Below, one piece after another: positions 1 through 8,503 of a stretch of DNA of 64,000 nucleotides; the stretch's first letter is position 1; every line of letters starts with the position of its first letter. Below the pieces are notes generated by a model. It was not told the DNA's origin and searched no databases. It saw only the letters and a program-made list of their open reading frames with translations. Origin of the DNA: Palsa-504 sp963753225 (GTDB lineage Bacteria; Actinomycetota; Actinomycetes; Streptosporangiales; Streptosporangiaceae); contig CAVWBQ010000014.1 in assembly GCA_963753225.1 (NCBI GenBank), positions 1 through 64,000 on the forward strand. The letters are read 5' to 3'. The position numbers and the translations under genes are program-made.

Positions 1-181
1 CACCTGCGGACCGCGTTGCGCGTCTAGGTCCGGTGGAAGGATTCGGATAGCGTTGCTCCGCTCAGATCCGAACCGGCAATAGTGGGAGCATGCACCAGCC
101 TCAGTGCGCACTGGACCGAGAGCCTGCCCGGTGGCGCGCCACGCAAGCGGCGAACCATGCAGGTGACTTCACGCTCCTGCA

Positions 182-1162
182 TCACGGCAGGAGCAGTGTC
201 CTTCCCAGCGTGTCGCGGGACTCCATGCTGCGGTGTGCCTGGGCCGCCTCGATCAGCGGGAACGATGTCCGTGACCGGCTCAATGCGTCCGGCCGATACC
301 TCGGCCAGGGCCTGTTCCACCAGTGGCGGAAGGTCGGCCGGGTCAAACTGCACCTGCTCGATTCCCCGCAGGGTCACCGATCGCCGTCCGGCCTCGCCCG
401 GGTCGATCTGGGCAAAGGAACCGCTCGGCGCCCCGTGTGCGGAAAACCGGCCGCCCGGCGCGATGATGGTGAAGGCGTCCTGTCCGATCTGTCCACCGAC
501 CCCGTCCAGGATCACATCAGGTCCGGTGCCGCCGGTTTCCCGCCGCACGATCTGTGTCCACTCCGATGCGCTGTAGTCAACCGCGTCGGCGCCCAGGCTC
601 CTGAGCAGTTTCAGCTTGCGCTCGCCGCGGGCCGCAGCCACGACATGGCCGCCCGCCGCGATCGCCAACTGGACCAGCAAGATGCCCAGCCCTCCGGCCG
701 CCCCGGTCACCAGCACCCGCTCGCCCGGCCGGATCGCGGCGTTCCTGGCCAGGGTCAGCGCGGTCGGGCCGTCATGCAGCAGGCTCAGCCCTTGTCGCAG
801 GAGTTCGGAATCGCCGGGCACCGCGACCAGCCCGGACTCGCTGACGACCGCGCGCTCGGCATAGCCGCCCTGCGGCCGGCCGCAGCGGTCGGGGCCACCA
901 CCTGTCTGCCCAGCCACCTCCGATCGGTTCCGTCGCCAAGCGAGACCACCACCCCGGCCACGCCGTTCCCCGGCACGTACGGCGGGACCACGCCGAACAT
1001 CTCACCCCACCCGCCACGAACCTGACAGTCAAGGAACAGCACGTCGGCCGCCGCCACCTCGACCACGACCTGCCGCGGCCCGGCGACCGGATCAGCAACC
1101 CCGGCGACCTCCAGCACCTCAGGCCCGCCATACCTGTCCACCTGAATCGCTCGCATGATCAT
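182..1162 (-). pseudogene. Quinone oxidoreductase / zinc-type alcohol dehydrogenase (MDR family), two frameshifts
   Basis: The N-terminal half reads MIMRAIQVDRYGGPEVLEV, the classic start of NADPH:quinone reductases, and the second half carries the Rossmann motif GAAGGLGILLVQLA and a typical MDR core. The two halves lie in different frames and join near 895-905. A second shift near 250 is needed to reach the expected C-terminus (PLIEAAQAHRSMESRDTLG, stop at 182). The start at 1162 follows a GAGGG about 10 nt upstream; ATG 1156 is an alternative. Members of the family reduce quinones or enones with NADPH in the cytosol. Two independent shifts make it a decaying gene unless they are sequencing errors. 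The family call is firm; the substrate is unknown. Confidence 0.75.
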
Positions 1163-1262
1163 CCATTCATTACCCTCGGAGGCAAGTCCGGCCTCCCCGA
1201 GGCTAGGCCGATACCCTTCCTGCCGGATCGGCCACAAGTCCGGTGACCAGCCCGCCGATCGA

Positions 1263-1620
1263 CCTAGATGAGTGATTCCTGATTCAGGTGAGCGCGGCGT
1301 GCCGGGGTGCGGCTCACGGCCTGAATAGCCTCCGGCCGGGCCGCGCGGATCACCCCGTCCGGGCCGCTGATGAGGGCTACATCAGTCCCATCAGCCTCTC
1401 CCGCACGCCTTTTCGCTCGCCAGTACGATAATCGTGACTTTTACGGGGTTGATTCGGGCTTGCGGGTGAATTAGGGGCACTATAGTGCACCAAAATCACC
1501 CGGGAGCCCCGATCCACCCGGATCTTTCGCCGCTGCCTGCCCCACCGTGCACATCCGCACCGGGCACCCCCGGCAAAGACCGCCTAAGCCCGCAACCCGA
1601 TCAGGAATCACTCATCTAGG
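1263..1620. mobile_element. MITE-like element with perfect 21-bp terminal inverted repeats, no transposase
   Basis: Positions 1263-1283 (CCTAGATGAGTGATTCCTGA plus T) are the exact reverse complement of 1600-1620. The 358-bp unit has no convincing reading frame. Inside is a short palindromic core GCACTATAGTGC near 1479-1490. No obvious target-site duplication is visible. The structure fits a non-autonomous insertion element mobilised in trans, or an IS that lost its transposase. It fills most of the 670-bp gap between the broken oxidoreductase and nurA; the rest of that gap (1163-1262 and 1621-1835) shows nothing recognisable. Confidence 0.55.
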
Positions 1621-1835
1621 ACCTGCGACCCGGCATGACCCCGCATCCGGGGGAACGCGGGCCTTGGCCAACGACACCAGTAGCAGCACCCCGTTCTGTC
1701 CGGCGTCCCGCCACGATTGCGTCGAACATCGCACGGAGACGCCCGCTCATGGCTGATATGCAGGGGATTACCCAGCAGGCCGCCGGCGACGAACAGGGAC
1801 ACTCCGGGCGGGCACGGCATGCACCCGCCAGCCTG

Positions 1836-3218
1836 TCACTGCTCGCCATGCGGGGGATCGAGGCCAAGCCTGCGCCTGGCGACCAGGCGGAGGACGTCGG
1901 TCCCGACGCCGATCGGGTAGGCGGCCTTGGCATGAGCGAGCGCGGCGGGTATCAGGCCGTCCCGGTACATCGAGGATCCCGTCCGGTCGACCACGTCCAG
2001 GATGGCCGGGAGGCAGGGGTAGGCATCGGGGTCTGGCTGGCCGCCGTGGTCGTCGTAGGGCTGGCCCGTAGCCGGCGGAACGGTGATCACGACGACCCGC
2101 CCGTCGAGGGACCGGTAGATGAACTTCCGGCCCCAGTACGTTTCGGCGCCATAGGCGATCGGGTTGCCGGCGTTGGTGACGGCGGCCAGCACGTCGGCGT
2201 CGATGACGAGCAGGTCACCGGGATGGAGCGCGTCGTGCCGGGCCAGCGCGGACGCGTAGTCGGTGACCGTCCCGGTTTTCTCGACGCCGCACAGGTAGGG
2301 ACCGGCGCCGGGCGTGGTCGCGATCATCTGCTGGAAGTAGGTGACGGCGCGGTCGTGCAGCTTGGCCGGCGGCCCGAACATCGCGAGCGGCCCGTCCATG
2401 ATGAACAGAGTCGACCGGAGCACGTCGTGCCTGGACTGCTCCCAGAGCAAGGTCGTTAGGCCTATCAGCACTAGCAGCTCGATCACCTGCATCAGCCTGC
2501 CCAGGGCGACCTGGTTGGACCCTTCCTCCGTCACCTCCTCGTAGATGCGGAGCGTGTCGGCAGGGAACAGGTGCGCCCCGCAGCCGGGACAGCTCATCCC
2601 GCCGGCGCTGACCGGAACCTGGCGCCGGCCGCACCGGCGGGCCGGGCAGTTGACGGGCACCGTCGTGGCCGGCCTGCCGGGCTGGCCGTGAACCAGCAGC
2701 AGGAGCCGCAGCAGGCTCTGGTTGAGCCGGTTCACCTCGACCTTCTTGGTCCGAAGGAGCGAGTCGACGCGCTCGCGCCATGAGTCCTGGATGGATATGC
2801 CCTCGCGCAGGTACGCCCCGGACAGGGGAAGGTCGAGCGAGACAAGCGCCGAGGCGACCGCGTTGTGCAGGACAACGGGATCCACGAACCGTTCGGCCCG
2901 TTGGCTCTCCATGGCCTCGATGTCCAGCCATACCGCGGCGGCCTGGGCGTATCCGTAGTGAACGGACGGCAGGCCGTCCCTGACCCGGACCGGCATCATG
3001 GATCCGTCGACCCCGATGGCGCCGGTCAGCCGGTCCGCATCCTCCGGCCGGGGCAGCCCGGCCTTCGGCCGGATCTTCGGCCGCAGCCAGGCGAGGTCAC
3101 GCAGATGCTCCGCCGGAACGTAGAAGCTGGCCCGTTCGGCCAGGGTCCTGATCGCCGCCTCGGAATGGCCGAGCCGTGACGCCTGCTCGAGGCCGCCGGT
3201 GATCGTGTCGTAGGGCAT
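1836..3218 (-). CDS. nurA: NurA-domain nuclease
   Basis: A 460-aa protein starting MPYDTITGG. Its IGVDGSMMPV stretch (Asp71) matches the conserved metal-binding Asp-Gly-Ser motif of NurA 5'-3' nucleases, followed by a SLLRTKK segment and a C-terminal region with DAD and YWGRKFIYR. A Cys cluster (CPARRCG, then CPGCG) near residues 195-220 looks like a zinc ribbon, which is not a standard part of NurA. It begins 8 nt after the herA stop, so the two are surely one transcript and translationally close. NurA normally works as a complex with the HerA hexameric translocase to resect DNA ends. The family assignment rests on motif and partner. It could be a repair or a defence nuclease. Confidence 0.75.
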   Translation of the reverse strand: MPYDTITGGLEQASRLGHSEAAIRTLAERASFYVPAEHLRDLAWLRPKIRPKAGLPRPEDADRLTGAIGVDGSMMPVRVRDGLPSVHYGYAQAAAVWLDIEAMESQRAERFVDPVVLHNAVASALVSLDLPLSGAYLREGISIQDSWRERVDSLLRTKKVEVNRLNQSLLRLLLLVHGQPGRPATTVPVNCPARRCGRRQVPVSAGGMSCPGCGAHLFPADTLRIYEEVTEEGSNQVALGRLMQVIELLVLIGLTTLLWEQSRHDVLRSTLFIMDGPLAMFGPPAKLHDRAVTYFQQMIATTPGAGPYLCGVEKTGTVTDYASALARHDALHPGDLLVIDADVLAAVTNAGNPIAYGAETYWGRKFIYRSLDGRVVVITVPPATGQPYDDHGGQPDPDAYPCLPAILDVVDRTGSSMYRDGLIPAALAHAKAAYPIGVGTDVLRLVARRRLGLDPPHGEQ

Positions 3219-3226
3219 GTCCGGCC

Positions 3227-5323
3227 TCAGCCCCCGGACCGGGCCAGCGGCGGCAGCTGCGCGGCCGCGCGGGCCTCGTTGACGAGCTCGGTCCCGTACC
3301 GGTCGATGTGCACGGGGACGATGTACGGCGAGGACATGGTCTTGAGCCGAACGTATCCCTTGTCCTCGTGGCTGATGATGGCGTCCCCGAACGCCTTGAA
3401 GTCGTAGAACCGGGCCAGCTCGTTTACCTCGCGGGAGTTGTTCAGGTGGGCGACCACCCAGTTCTTGGTGTTGGCGAGCACCTGGTGGTCGACGCCGGTG
3501 ACCTCCTGGGTCGCGTACAGCATCCCGATCTTGAGCTTGCTGGCCTGCTTGGCCATCCTCACCCACACGTCGAGGTCGTCCTTGTACCTCTCGGAGGAGA
3601 ACAGGTTGTGAGCTTCCTCGAGTGCCACCTGAATGAGCGGAGGCTCGTTTCCCGAGGTGAACGCCTCCGTCTGGCGTTCCATCAGGTGACCCGCGAGGTT
3701 CTCGGACAGCTGGCGGATCGTGGCGTCAGGGCCGAGGTGGAGGTCCACGATGACGATCCTTCCGCGGACCAGCTCCCGGTAGATCTCGCCGCGGTAGTCC
3801 ACCCTCGACGACGGGGTGTGGAACGACTTGAGCGGCTTCAGTTTCGTGTATCCCGAGACCGCCCTGCCCTGGCTCAGCTGCGTGTAGATCGGCAGGGCCG
3901 ACTTCCAGGGGTCCCCGTCGACGATGGACTGGAGGCCCTCGGCCGCCCTCCCGGCCAGATCCTGCGCCACGGCCCGCTCGATCAGCCAGTCGATCACCCG
4001 GATCAGGGAATCCCGTTCAACCCCCACCCGGCCTCCTCGCTGCGGCCGGGAGATGTGTCCCTGGCCGAGCTGCCGTTCGAGCTCGTCGGCCAGCTCCTTT
4101 CGCACCGGAACCCAGGCACGCCACGGCCATTCCTGGCCCTCGGGGCCGACGTGGGTGCGCGGGATCGGGAAGTCGGCCTTGGCCAGGGCGCCGTAGAGGA
4201 CGAGCCGCCCGCGTTCGGCCCGGGTTCTTCGCTGCTCGGTTTCCGCGTACGGCTCCCCCGCTACCGCGATCCCGGCGAAGTCGGCCTGGACGAAGGCCCG
4301 GACATAGTCGGAGCCCGCGTCGGCGAGGGCGGCGGAGATGATGCTCTTCACCGGCTCGATCTGCACGGGGTCGTAGAAGTTGAAGCCGAGCGGGCGGACA
4401 TTGGCCTGGTCCCCGCCGGCGCCGAACTTGTAGATCACCACGTGCTGGGGCCCGATCGCGGCCAGTTCGGTGCCGTCCTGGAGGTTGGGGTTGGCGTACT
4501 CCCCCTGCGGGTCGAGGATCAGCTGCCCGACCGGGGGCAGCCCGGCAGCGCGGCGCCGCTCGGAGACGGCGAAGACGCGCGCGGCCACGGTCTTCATCGT
4601 GTTCGACTTGCCCATCCTGGTCATGCCGAACATCCCCGTCTTGTTCCCGATGAAGTCGTACACGTTGACCTCGACCGGGATGTCATCCTGCTTGGCGATC
4701 ATGGTCCGGCGGCGGGTGGAGGAGTACCGGATCGCGCCGACGCGCACCATCTCGACGGGGTCATCGGTGGGCTTGAGGTAGGAGGCAATGGCGCTCAGGC
4801 CCTCACCGATCGGCTTGAACACCCGGTACGTGGCGGTGGCGTAGAAGTTGTCCACGTCATGGCCGAACTCCAGGACGACCTTGCCGTCCCGGCCGTCCTC
4901 GTAAAAGGTCCCGATGATCCGGCAGTCCAGCCCGGTGAATGACACCCGGTTCCTGGTGAACGGGTCGAGATTGACGTCCAGGATCACCGACGGAGAAGGG
5001 TCCTGCCTTCTCGACAGGGCATCCCGCAGCGACTCTTCGCGGACCGCCTGAAGGTCCCGTTCCAGGGAGAGCGAGGCGGTGCCTTCCACCCGGAGCAGCA
5101 GGACCTCGTCGTCGTCTCCGCCCCCTGTTTCCCGCGCGGTGGCCAGCAGAAAGGCATACTGGGGGATTCCGCCGACCGCCTCCTTCCACTTGTCATGGGT
5201 GATCACGACGGCGCGGCTGTAATCGAGGGTCTGGATGGCGCCTATCCGGACCGCCCTGTCGTCGGCGAGCAGTGTCCGCTCGAGGAGAGCACCGGCGCCG
5301 ACGTTGGGAATGAGGTCGTTCAC
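3227..5323 (-). CDS. herA: HerA-type hexameric DNA translocase (ATPase, DUF87)
   Basis: A 698-aa protein. The GTG at 5323 was chosen because GGAGGAT lies 6 nt upstream; an upstream ATG (5392) lacks this. The N-terminal ~220 residues fit a HAS-barrel region. Walker A is GMTRMGKSNT (about 233-242), followed by LILDPQGEYAN and a Walker B with LEEAHNLF (about 560). The late segment MLYATQEVTGVD fits a RecA-like fold sensor motif. HerA pumps duplex DNA through a hexamer and activates NurA, which is encoded 8 nt downstream. A DNA repair role is classical in archaea. Bacterial HerA-nuclease pairs also act in phage defence, and the accessory setting here makes that plausible but unproven. Confidence 0.85.
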   Translation of the reverse strand: MNDLIPNVGAGALLERTLLADDRAVRIGAIQTLDYSRAVVITHDKWKEAVGGIPQYAFLLATARETGGGDDDEVLLLRVEGTASLSLERDLQAVREESLRDALSRRQDPSPSVILDVNLDPFTRNRVSFTGLDCRIIGTFYEDGRDGKVVLEFGHDVDNFYATATYRVFKPIGEGLSAIASYLKPTDDPVEMVRVGAIRYSSTRRRTMIAKQDDIPVEVNVYDFIGNKTGMFGMTRMGKSNTMKTVAARVFAVSERRRAAGLPPVGQLILDPQGEYANPNLQDGTELAAIGPQHVVIYKFGAGGDQANVRPLGFNFYDPVQIEPVKSIISAALADAGSDYVRAFVQADFAGIAVAGEPYAETEQRRTRAERGRLVLYGALAKADFPIPRTHVGPEGQEWPWRAWVPVRKELADELERQLGQGHISRPQRGGRVGVERDSLIRVIDWLIERAVAQDLAGRAAEGLQSIVDGDPWKSALPIYTQLSQGRAVSGYTKLKPLKSFHTPSSRVDYRGEIYRELVRGRIVIVDLHLGPDATIRQLSENLAGHLMERQTEAFTSGNEPPLIQVALEEAHNLFSSERYKDDLDVWVRMAKQASKLKIGMLYATQEVTGVDHQVLANTKNWVVAHLNNSREVNELARFYDFKAFGDAIISHEDKGYVRLKTMSSPYIVPVHIDRYGTELVNEARAAAQLPPLARSGG

Positions 5324-5419
5324 GACGGATCCTCCGAGGAATGGGGGCATGGCTGGATGGCCGCGCGTTACTCTCCCGGCGCTCAGTGACATTGTGCCTT
5401 AGGTCCGGACATCGCTTGC

Positions 5420-5560
5420 TTATGAGCCTGCCGTGACGAATGTGATGTTAAACGCGAATTGCTGAGCATTCCTGATGAGGTAAATGGCATCGGCTGCGAA
5501 AATGGTCTCGAATATAGCGTCCCCGGATCGGCTAACGAGGCTGAGGTCTCGGACCAGCAC
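5420..5560 (-). CDS. Possible 46-aa ORF between herA and the sigma factor gene
   Basis: A GTG start at 5560 has GGAAGG about 6 nt upstream and opens a 46-aa frame (VLVRDLSLVSRSGDAIFETI and onward) with balanced amino-acid composition and lower GC than its surroundings. I do not recognise it. It could be the tail of a lost gene or a small protein ahead of herA. The 290-bp divergent gap it sits in must also hold the promoters of herA and of the sigma factor gene at 5615. Confidence 0.22.
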   Translation of the reverse strand: MLVRDLSLVSRSGDAIFETIFAADAIYLIRNAQQFAFNITFVTAGS

Positions 5561-5614
5561 CGCCTGCCTTCCCGGCGAGGTAAGCAGGAAGCCGGGCTTG
5601 CGAGTTAAAGGGTT

Positions 5615-6109
5615 GTGAGTCGAGAAGAGACGGAGTTCGCCGAGTTCTTCCGGGCCAGCTGGGAGCCGTGCCTGAGGGCGGTGGTAGCGAGCACGGGCAG
5701 CGTGCAGCTGGCCGAAGACCAGGTGGCGGAGGCGTTCGCCAGGGCATGGCTGTCGTGGCGGAAGGTCCGCCGCCATCCGGCCCCCCGGGCGTGGGTGGTC
5801 CGCACCGCGCTCAACACCGGGGCGTCGTGGTGGCGGAGGCGCATCCGTGAACTGCCGCTGGCCGGCCACGACGCCGCTGCTCCCCGCGACGTGGACTATG
5901 GCTTGGACGCCGCCTTGCTGACCACGCTACGGCACTTGCCGGATCGCCAGCGCGAGGTGATCGCGCTGCGGGTCTTCCTCGACCTGGACATCGACACCAT
6001 CGCCGGGCAACTGGGGATCGCCCCAGGAACGGTCCGGGTGCACCTGTCCAGGGCCATGACGACGCTGCGCCACGAACTTTCCCCTTCTCAGGCCACGGAG
6101 GCCGACTGA
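5615..6109 (+). CDS. ECF-type RNA polymerase sigma factor (SigE-like)
   Basis: A 164-aa protein with sigma region 2 at the N-terminus (FFRASWEPCLRAVV, then AEDQVAEAFARAWLSW) and region 4 near the C-terminus (LPDRQREVIALRVFLDLD, IAGQLGIAPGTVRVHLSRA), the normal layout of extracytoplasmic-function sigma factors. The GTG start at 5615 has an AAAGGG just upstream. The stop overlaps the next start by 1 nt (TGATG), so it is coupled to the following membrane protein, which should be its anti-sigma or target. It directs RNA polymerase to its own regulon. The partner gene is frameshifted, so this sigma factor may be unregulated. Confidence 0.88.
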   Translation: MSREETEFAEFFRASWEPCLRAVVASTGSVQLAEDQVAEAFARAWLSWRKVRRHPAPRAWVVRTALNTGASWWRRRIRELPLAGHDAAAPRDVDYGLDAALLTTLRHLPDRQREVIALRVFLDLDIDTIAGQLGIAPGTVRVHLSRAMTTLRHELSPSQATEAD

Positions 6110-6809
6110 TGAACGACAACGACGAACTGAACGACAGCGCCTTGAACGACAGCGCCCTGCTGAGCGCCGTGCGCGATTCAATCTCCGGGTTGCCCATGCC
6201 GGCGGCACCGCGCCTTCAGGCCATCACGGCCAGGAGCCGCTCGCGCCGGCGCCGCCGCCTGGGCGGGCTGTCCATAGCCAGTGCCGGAGCGTGCGCTGCG
6301 CTGGCCGCCGGGCTGGCCGGCGGCCTGGCCGGCGGCTCGGCCGCCGGCTCGGGCTCCGCCGGGCCGGCGCCACAGCACGAGTCGCCTCCGGTCGATCTGG
6401 CGGCGTTCTCGGTCGTCACCGGCCCTGGCGGCACGACGACCCTGACCCTGTACCCGAGGCAGGTGATCAACCCCGACGCGGTCCGCCGGGCCCTGGCCGA
6501 ACACGGCATCCCGGCCCTCGTCACGGCCGGCAAGTTCTGCATGACGGCCGACCAGCCGGGGCCCGGCATTGGCCAGGTAGTGGTGCTGCCGCACCGAACG
6601 CCGCGGGTGACCGGCGGCCGGCCGCCCGGCTGGCGGGGCTCGGCGGGGCCGGCCCGATCGTGATCCACGGATCGGCGATCCCGAGCGGAGCCGAGCTCAG
6701 CATCGGCTACCGCCAGGATCCGCAGGACCGTGAGATCTCGTTCAAGCTCATCCAGGCCGGTGCCCCTCTCACCTGCACCAGCATTCCCGATAACGGGCCG
6801 CATCCCTGA
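6109..6809 (+). pseudogene. Membrane protein coupled to the ECF sigma factor, frameshifted
   Basis: The first frame starts MNDNDELNDSALNDSALL and has an Arg-rich stretch (RSRSRRRRRLGG), then a single Ala/Gly-rich membrane helix (about residues 55-80), then an extracytoplasmic domain. Around 6600 the sensible reading moves to another frame, which continues GPIVIHGSAIPSGAELSIGY and ends at 6809. In the first frame the protein stops early at 6663. The position (1-nt overlap with the sigma gene) and the cytoplasm-helix-outside topology suggest an anti-sigma-like or sigma-regulated surface protein. No anti-sigma zinc motif is visible, so the role is inferred only from position. Confidence 0.6.
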
Positions 6810-6862
6810 CAGCGAGCCAGCCGGACACGCGGGGGTGCTGGCGGGCCCCTTAGGCTGATCCC

Positions 6863-7627
6863 ATTGACTACGACGACGAACTGCGGTGGCACAACGAGGT
6901 CCTGCGCCGGGCGTATGGCGTCCAGCCTCGTGAGCGTGTGCTTGACATCGGCTGCGGGAGCGGGCAGACGACCCGTGAGGTCGCGCGCATGGCCCAGGCA
7001 GGCGGTGCGCTCGGGGTGGACATCTCTGGGCCTGCCATCGAGCGGGCCCGCGAGCTTGCCGAGGAGCAGGGAGTACGCAACGTCACTTTCGAGCGGGCCG
7101 ACGCGCAGGTCCACCGGTTTCCGCGGGAGCGTTTCGACCTGGCGATCAGCAGGTTCGGCGCGATGTTCTTTGCCGAGCCGGTGGCCGCGTTCACCAACAT
7201 CGGACGGGCGCTGCGACCGGCCGGGCGTCTGGTGATGATGGTCTGGCAGGCTCACGATCGCAACGAGTGGGACGTGGCTATCCGGCGGTCCCTGACCGGA
7301 CCCGAGGCGTCGGCAGCCATCGCTTCCGCGGGGCCGGATCCGTTCTCACTGGCCGATCCGCCGGCCGTGACCAAGATCCTGGAGGCTGCGGGGTTCACCG
7401 ACGTCACCTTCACGGACGTCCGCGAACCCATGTACTTCGGCCCGGACGTGGCCACCGCCCTTGACTGGATCCGCGACTACGCGTGCACCAGGGAAACACT
7501 CAACCGCCTGGATCCTGACGCCGCCGCACGCGCACTCGGGCGGCTGCGCACGATGCTCGCCGCGCACAGCGGCGACAGGGGTGTCAGGTTCGATTCCCGC
7601 GCCTGGATCGTCACCGCTCGCCGCTAG
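6863..7627 (+). CDS. Class I SAM-dependent methyltransferase
   Basis: Motif I is VLDIGCGSGQTTREVA, followed by GVDISGPAIERAREL and an FDLAISRFGAMFF post-motif region, typical of UbiE/COQ5-like small-molecule methyltransferases. The C-terminal half has LADPPAVTKILEAAGFTDVTF. The family normally has a 20-25-residue leader before motif I. That leader is present here (IDYDDELRWHNEVLRRAYG) but begins with ATT at 6863, just after an in-frame TAG at 6851. The next conventional start, GTG 6938, would remove the leader and begin inside motif I. Either ATT is used or the 5' end is damaged. Substrate unknown. An SDR gene follows 27 nt downstream. Confidence 0.75.
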   Translation: MDYDDELRWHNEVLRRAYGVQPRERVLDIGCGSGQTTREVARMAQAGGALGVDISGPAIERARELAEEQGVRNVTFERADAQVHRFPRERFDLAISRFGAMFFAEPVAAFTNIGRALRPAGRLVMMVWQAHDRNEWDVAIRRSLTGPEASAAIASAGPDPFSLADPPAVTKILEAAGFTDVTFTDVREPMYFGPDVATALDWIRDYACTRETLNRLDPDAAARALGRLRTMLAAHSGDRGVRFDSRAWIVTARR

Positions 7628-7654
7628 TCTCTAGGATCCGGGCAGAATGGCCGG

Positions 7655-8467
7655 ATGGATCTTGGATTGCGCGACAGGGTTTACCTCGTAACCGGCGGCA
7701 GCCGCGGTCTCGGATTTGCCGCGGCGCAGGCACTTGTCGCGGACGGGGCCCGCGTCCTGCTCAGCGCCCCGCATGAGGCGACCGCCTCGTCGGCCGCGGC
7801 ACGCCTCGCGCCGGACGCCGCAGCTGACGTTGCCGCCTGGATCGTCGCGGATAACGCCGATGCAGCCACGCCGGGCCGGCTCATCGCGGCGGCCAGGGAT
7901 CGTTTCGGCCGCCTGGACGGCGCGCTGATCAGCGTGGGCGGATCGCCGCCCGGGACCGTCGCGGCCACGACAGACGAAGCGTGGCGGTCCGCGTTCGAGA
8001 GCGTTTTCCTCGGCGCCGTCCGGCTGGCCCGGGCTCTCGCCGCAGATCTGGGCGGCACCGGCGACGGCGGCGCGGTGGGCGGCTCCCGCACCGGAGCAGG
8101 CGGCTCGATCGTCTTCGTGCTGGCCTCCTCGGTGCGCGTGCCGCTCGCGGAACTGGCCATTTCCAACGGGCTGTTCCCGGGCCTGGCCGGGGTGGTCAAG
8201 ACGCTCGCCGGCGAACTGGGGCCGGCCGGGGTCCGGATCAACGGGCTGCTGCCCGTCAGGATCGCCACCGACCGGGTCCGTGAACTTGATGCCCTGCGCG
8301 GCGATCCCGATGAGGTACGGGCCCGGCTGTCCGGGCACATCCCGCTGCGCCGGTACGGGGAGCCCGAGGAGTTCGGCCGGACCGCTGCGTTCGTGCTGTC
8401 CCCGGCCGCGTCCTACATCACGGGCGCGATGATCCCGATTGACGGCGGCGCCATCAGCTCGATCTGA
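7655..8467 (+). CDS. SDR-family oxidoreductase lacking the catalytic tyrosine
   Basis: A 270-aa classical short-chain dehydrogenase/reductase fold. The cofactor motif TGGSRGLG is at residues 13-20, the SVGG segment follows beta-4, and the tail has RYGEPEEFGRTAAFVLSP and ITGAMIPIDGG. At the active site the usual YxxxK reads LAISNGLFPGL. The Ser of the SS pair is present, but Tyr is absent; a Lys lies further on (VVKTLAGELG). Such substitutions occur in a known subset of actinobacterial SDRs whose chemistry is unclear. It follows the methyltransferase gene by 27 nt, so the two are probably cotranscribed. Substrate unknown. Confidence 0.85.
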   Translation: MDLGLRDRVYLVTGGSRGLGFAAAQALVADGARVLLSAPHEATASSAAARLAPDAAADVAAWIVADNADAATPGRLIAAARDRFGRLDGALISVGGSPPGTVAATTDEAWRSAFESVFLGAVRLARALAADLGGTGDGGAVGGSRTGAGGSIVFVLASSVRVPLAELAISNGLFPGLAGVVKTLAGELGPAGVRINGLLPVRIATDRVRELDALRGDPDEVRARLSGHIPLRRYGEPEEFGRTAAFVLSPAASYITGAMIPIDGGAISSI

Positions 8468-8503
8468 GGCCGAACGGGCGGCGTGTTTGTCACTGGTCCC
8501 GGG

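Noticed and set aside
3308..4942. A 544-codon open frame opposite herA
   Set aside because: Shadow of herA; no start context or recognisable motif.
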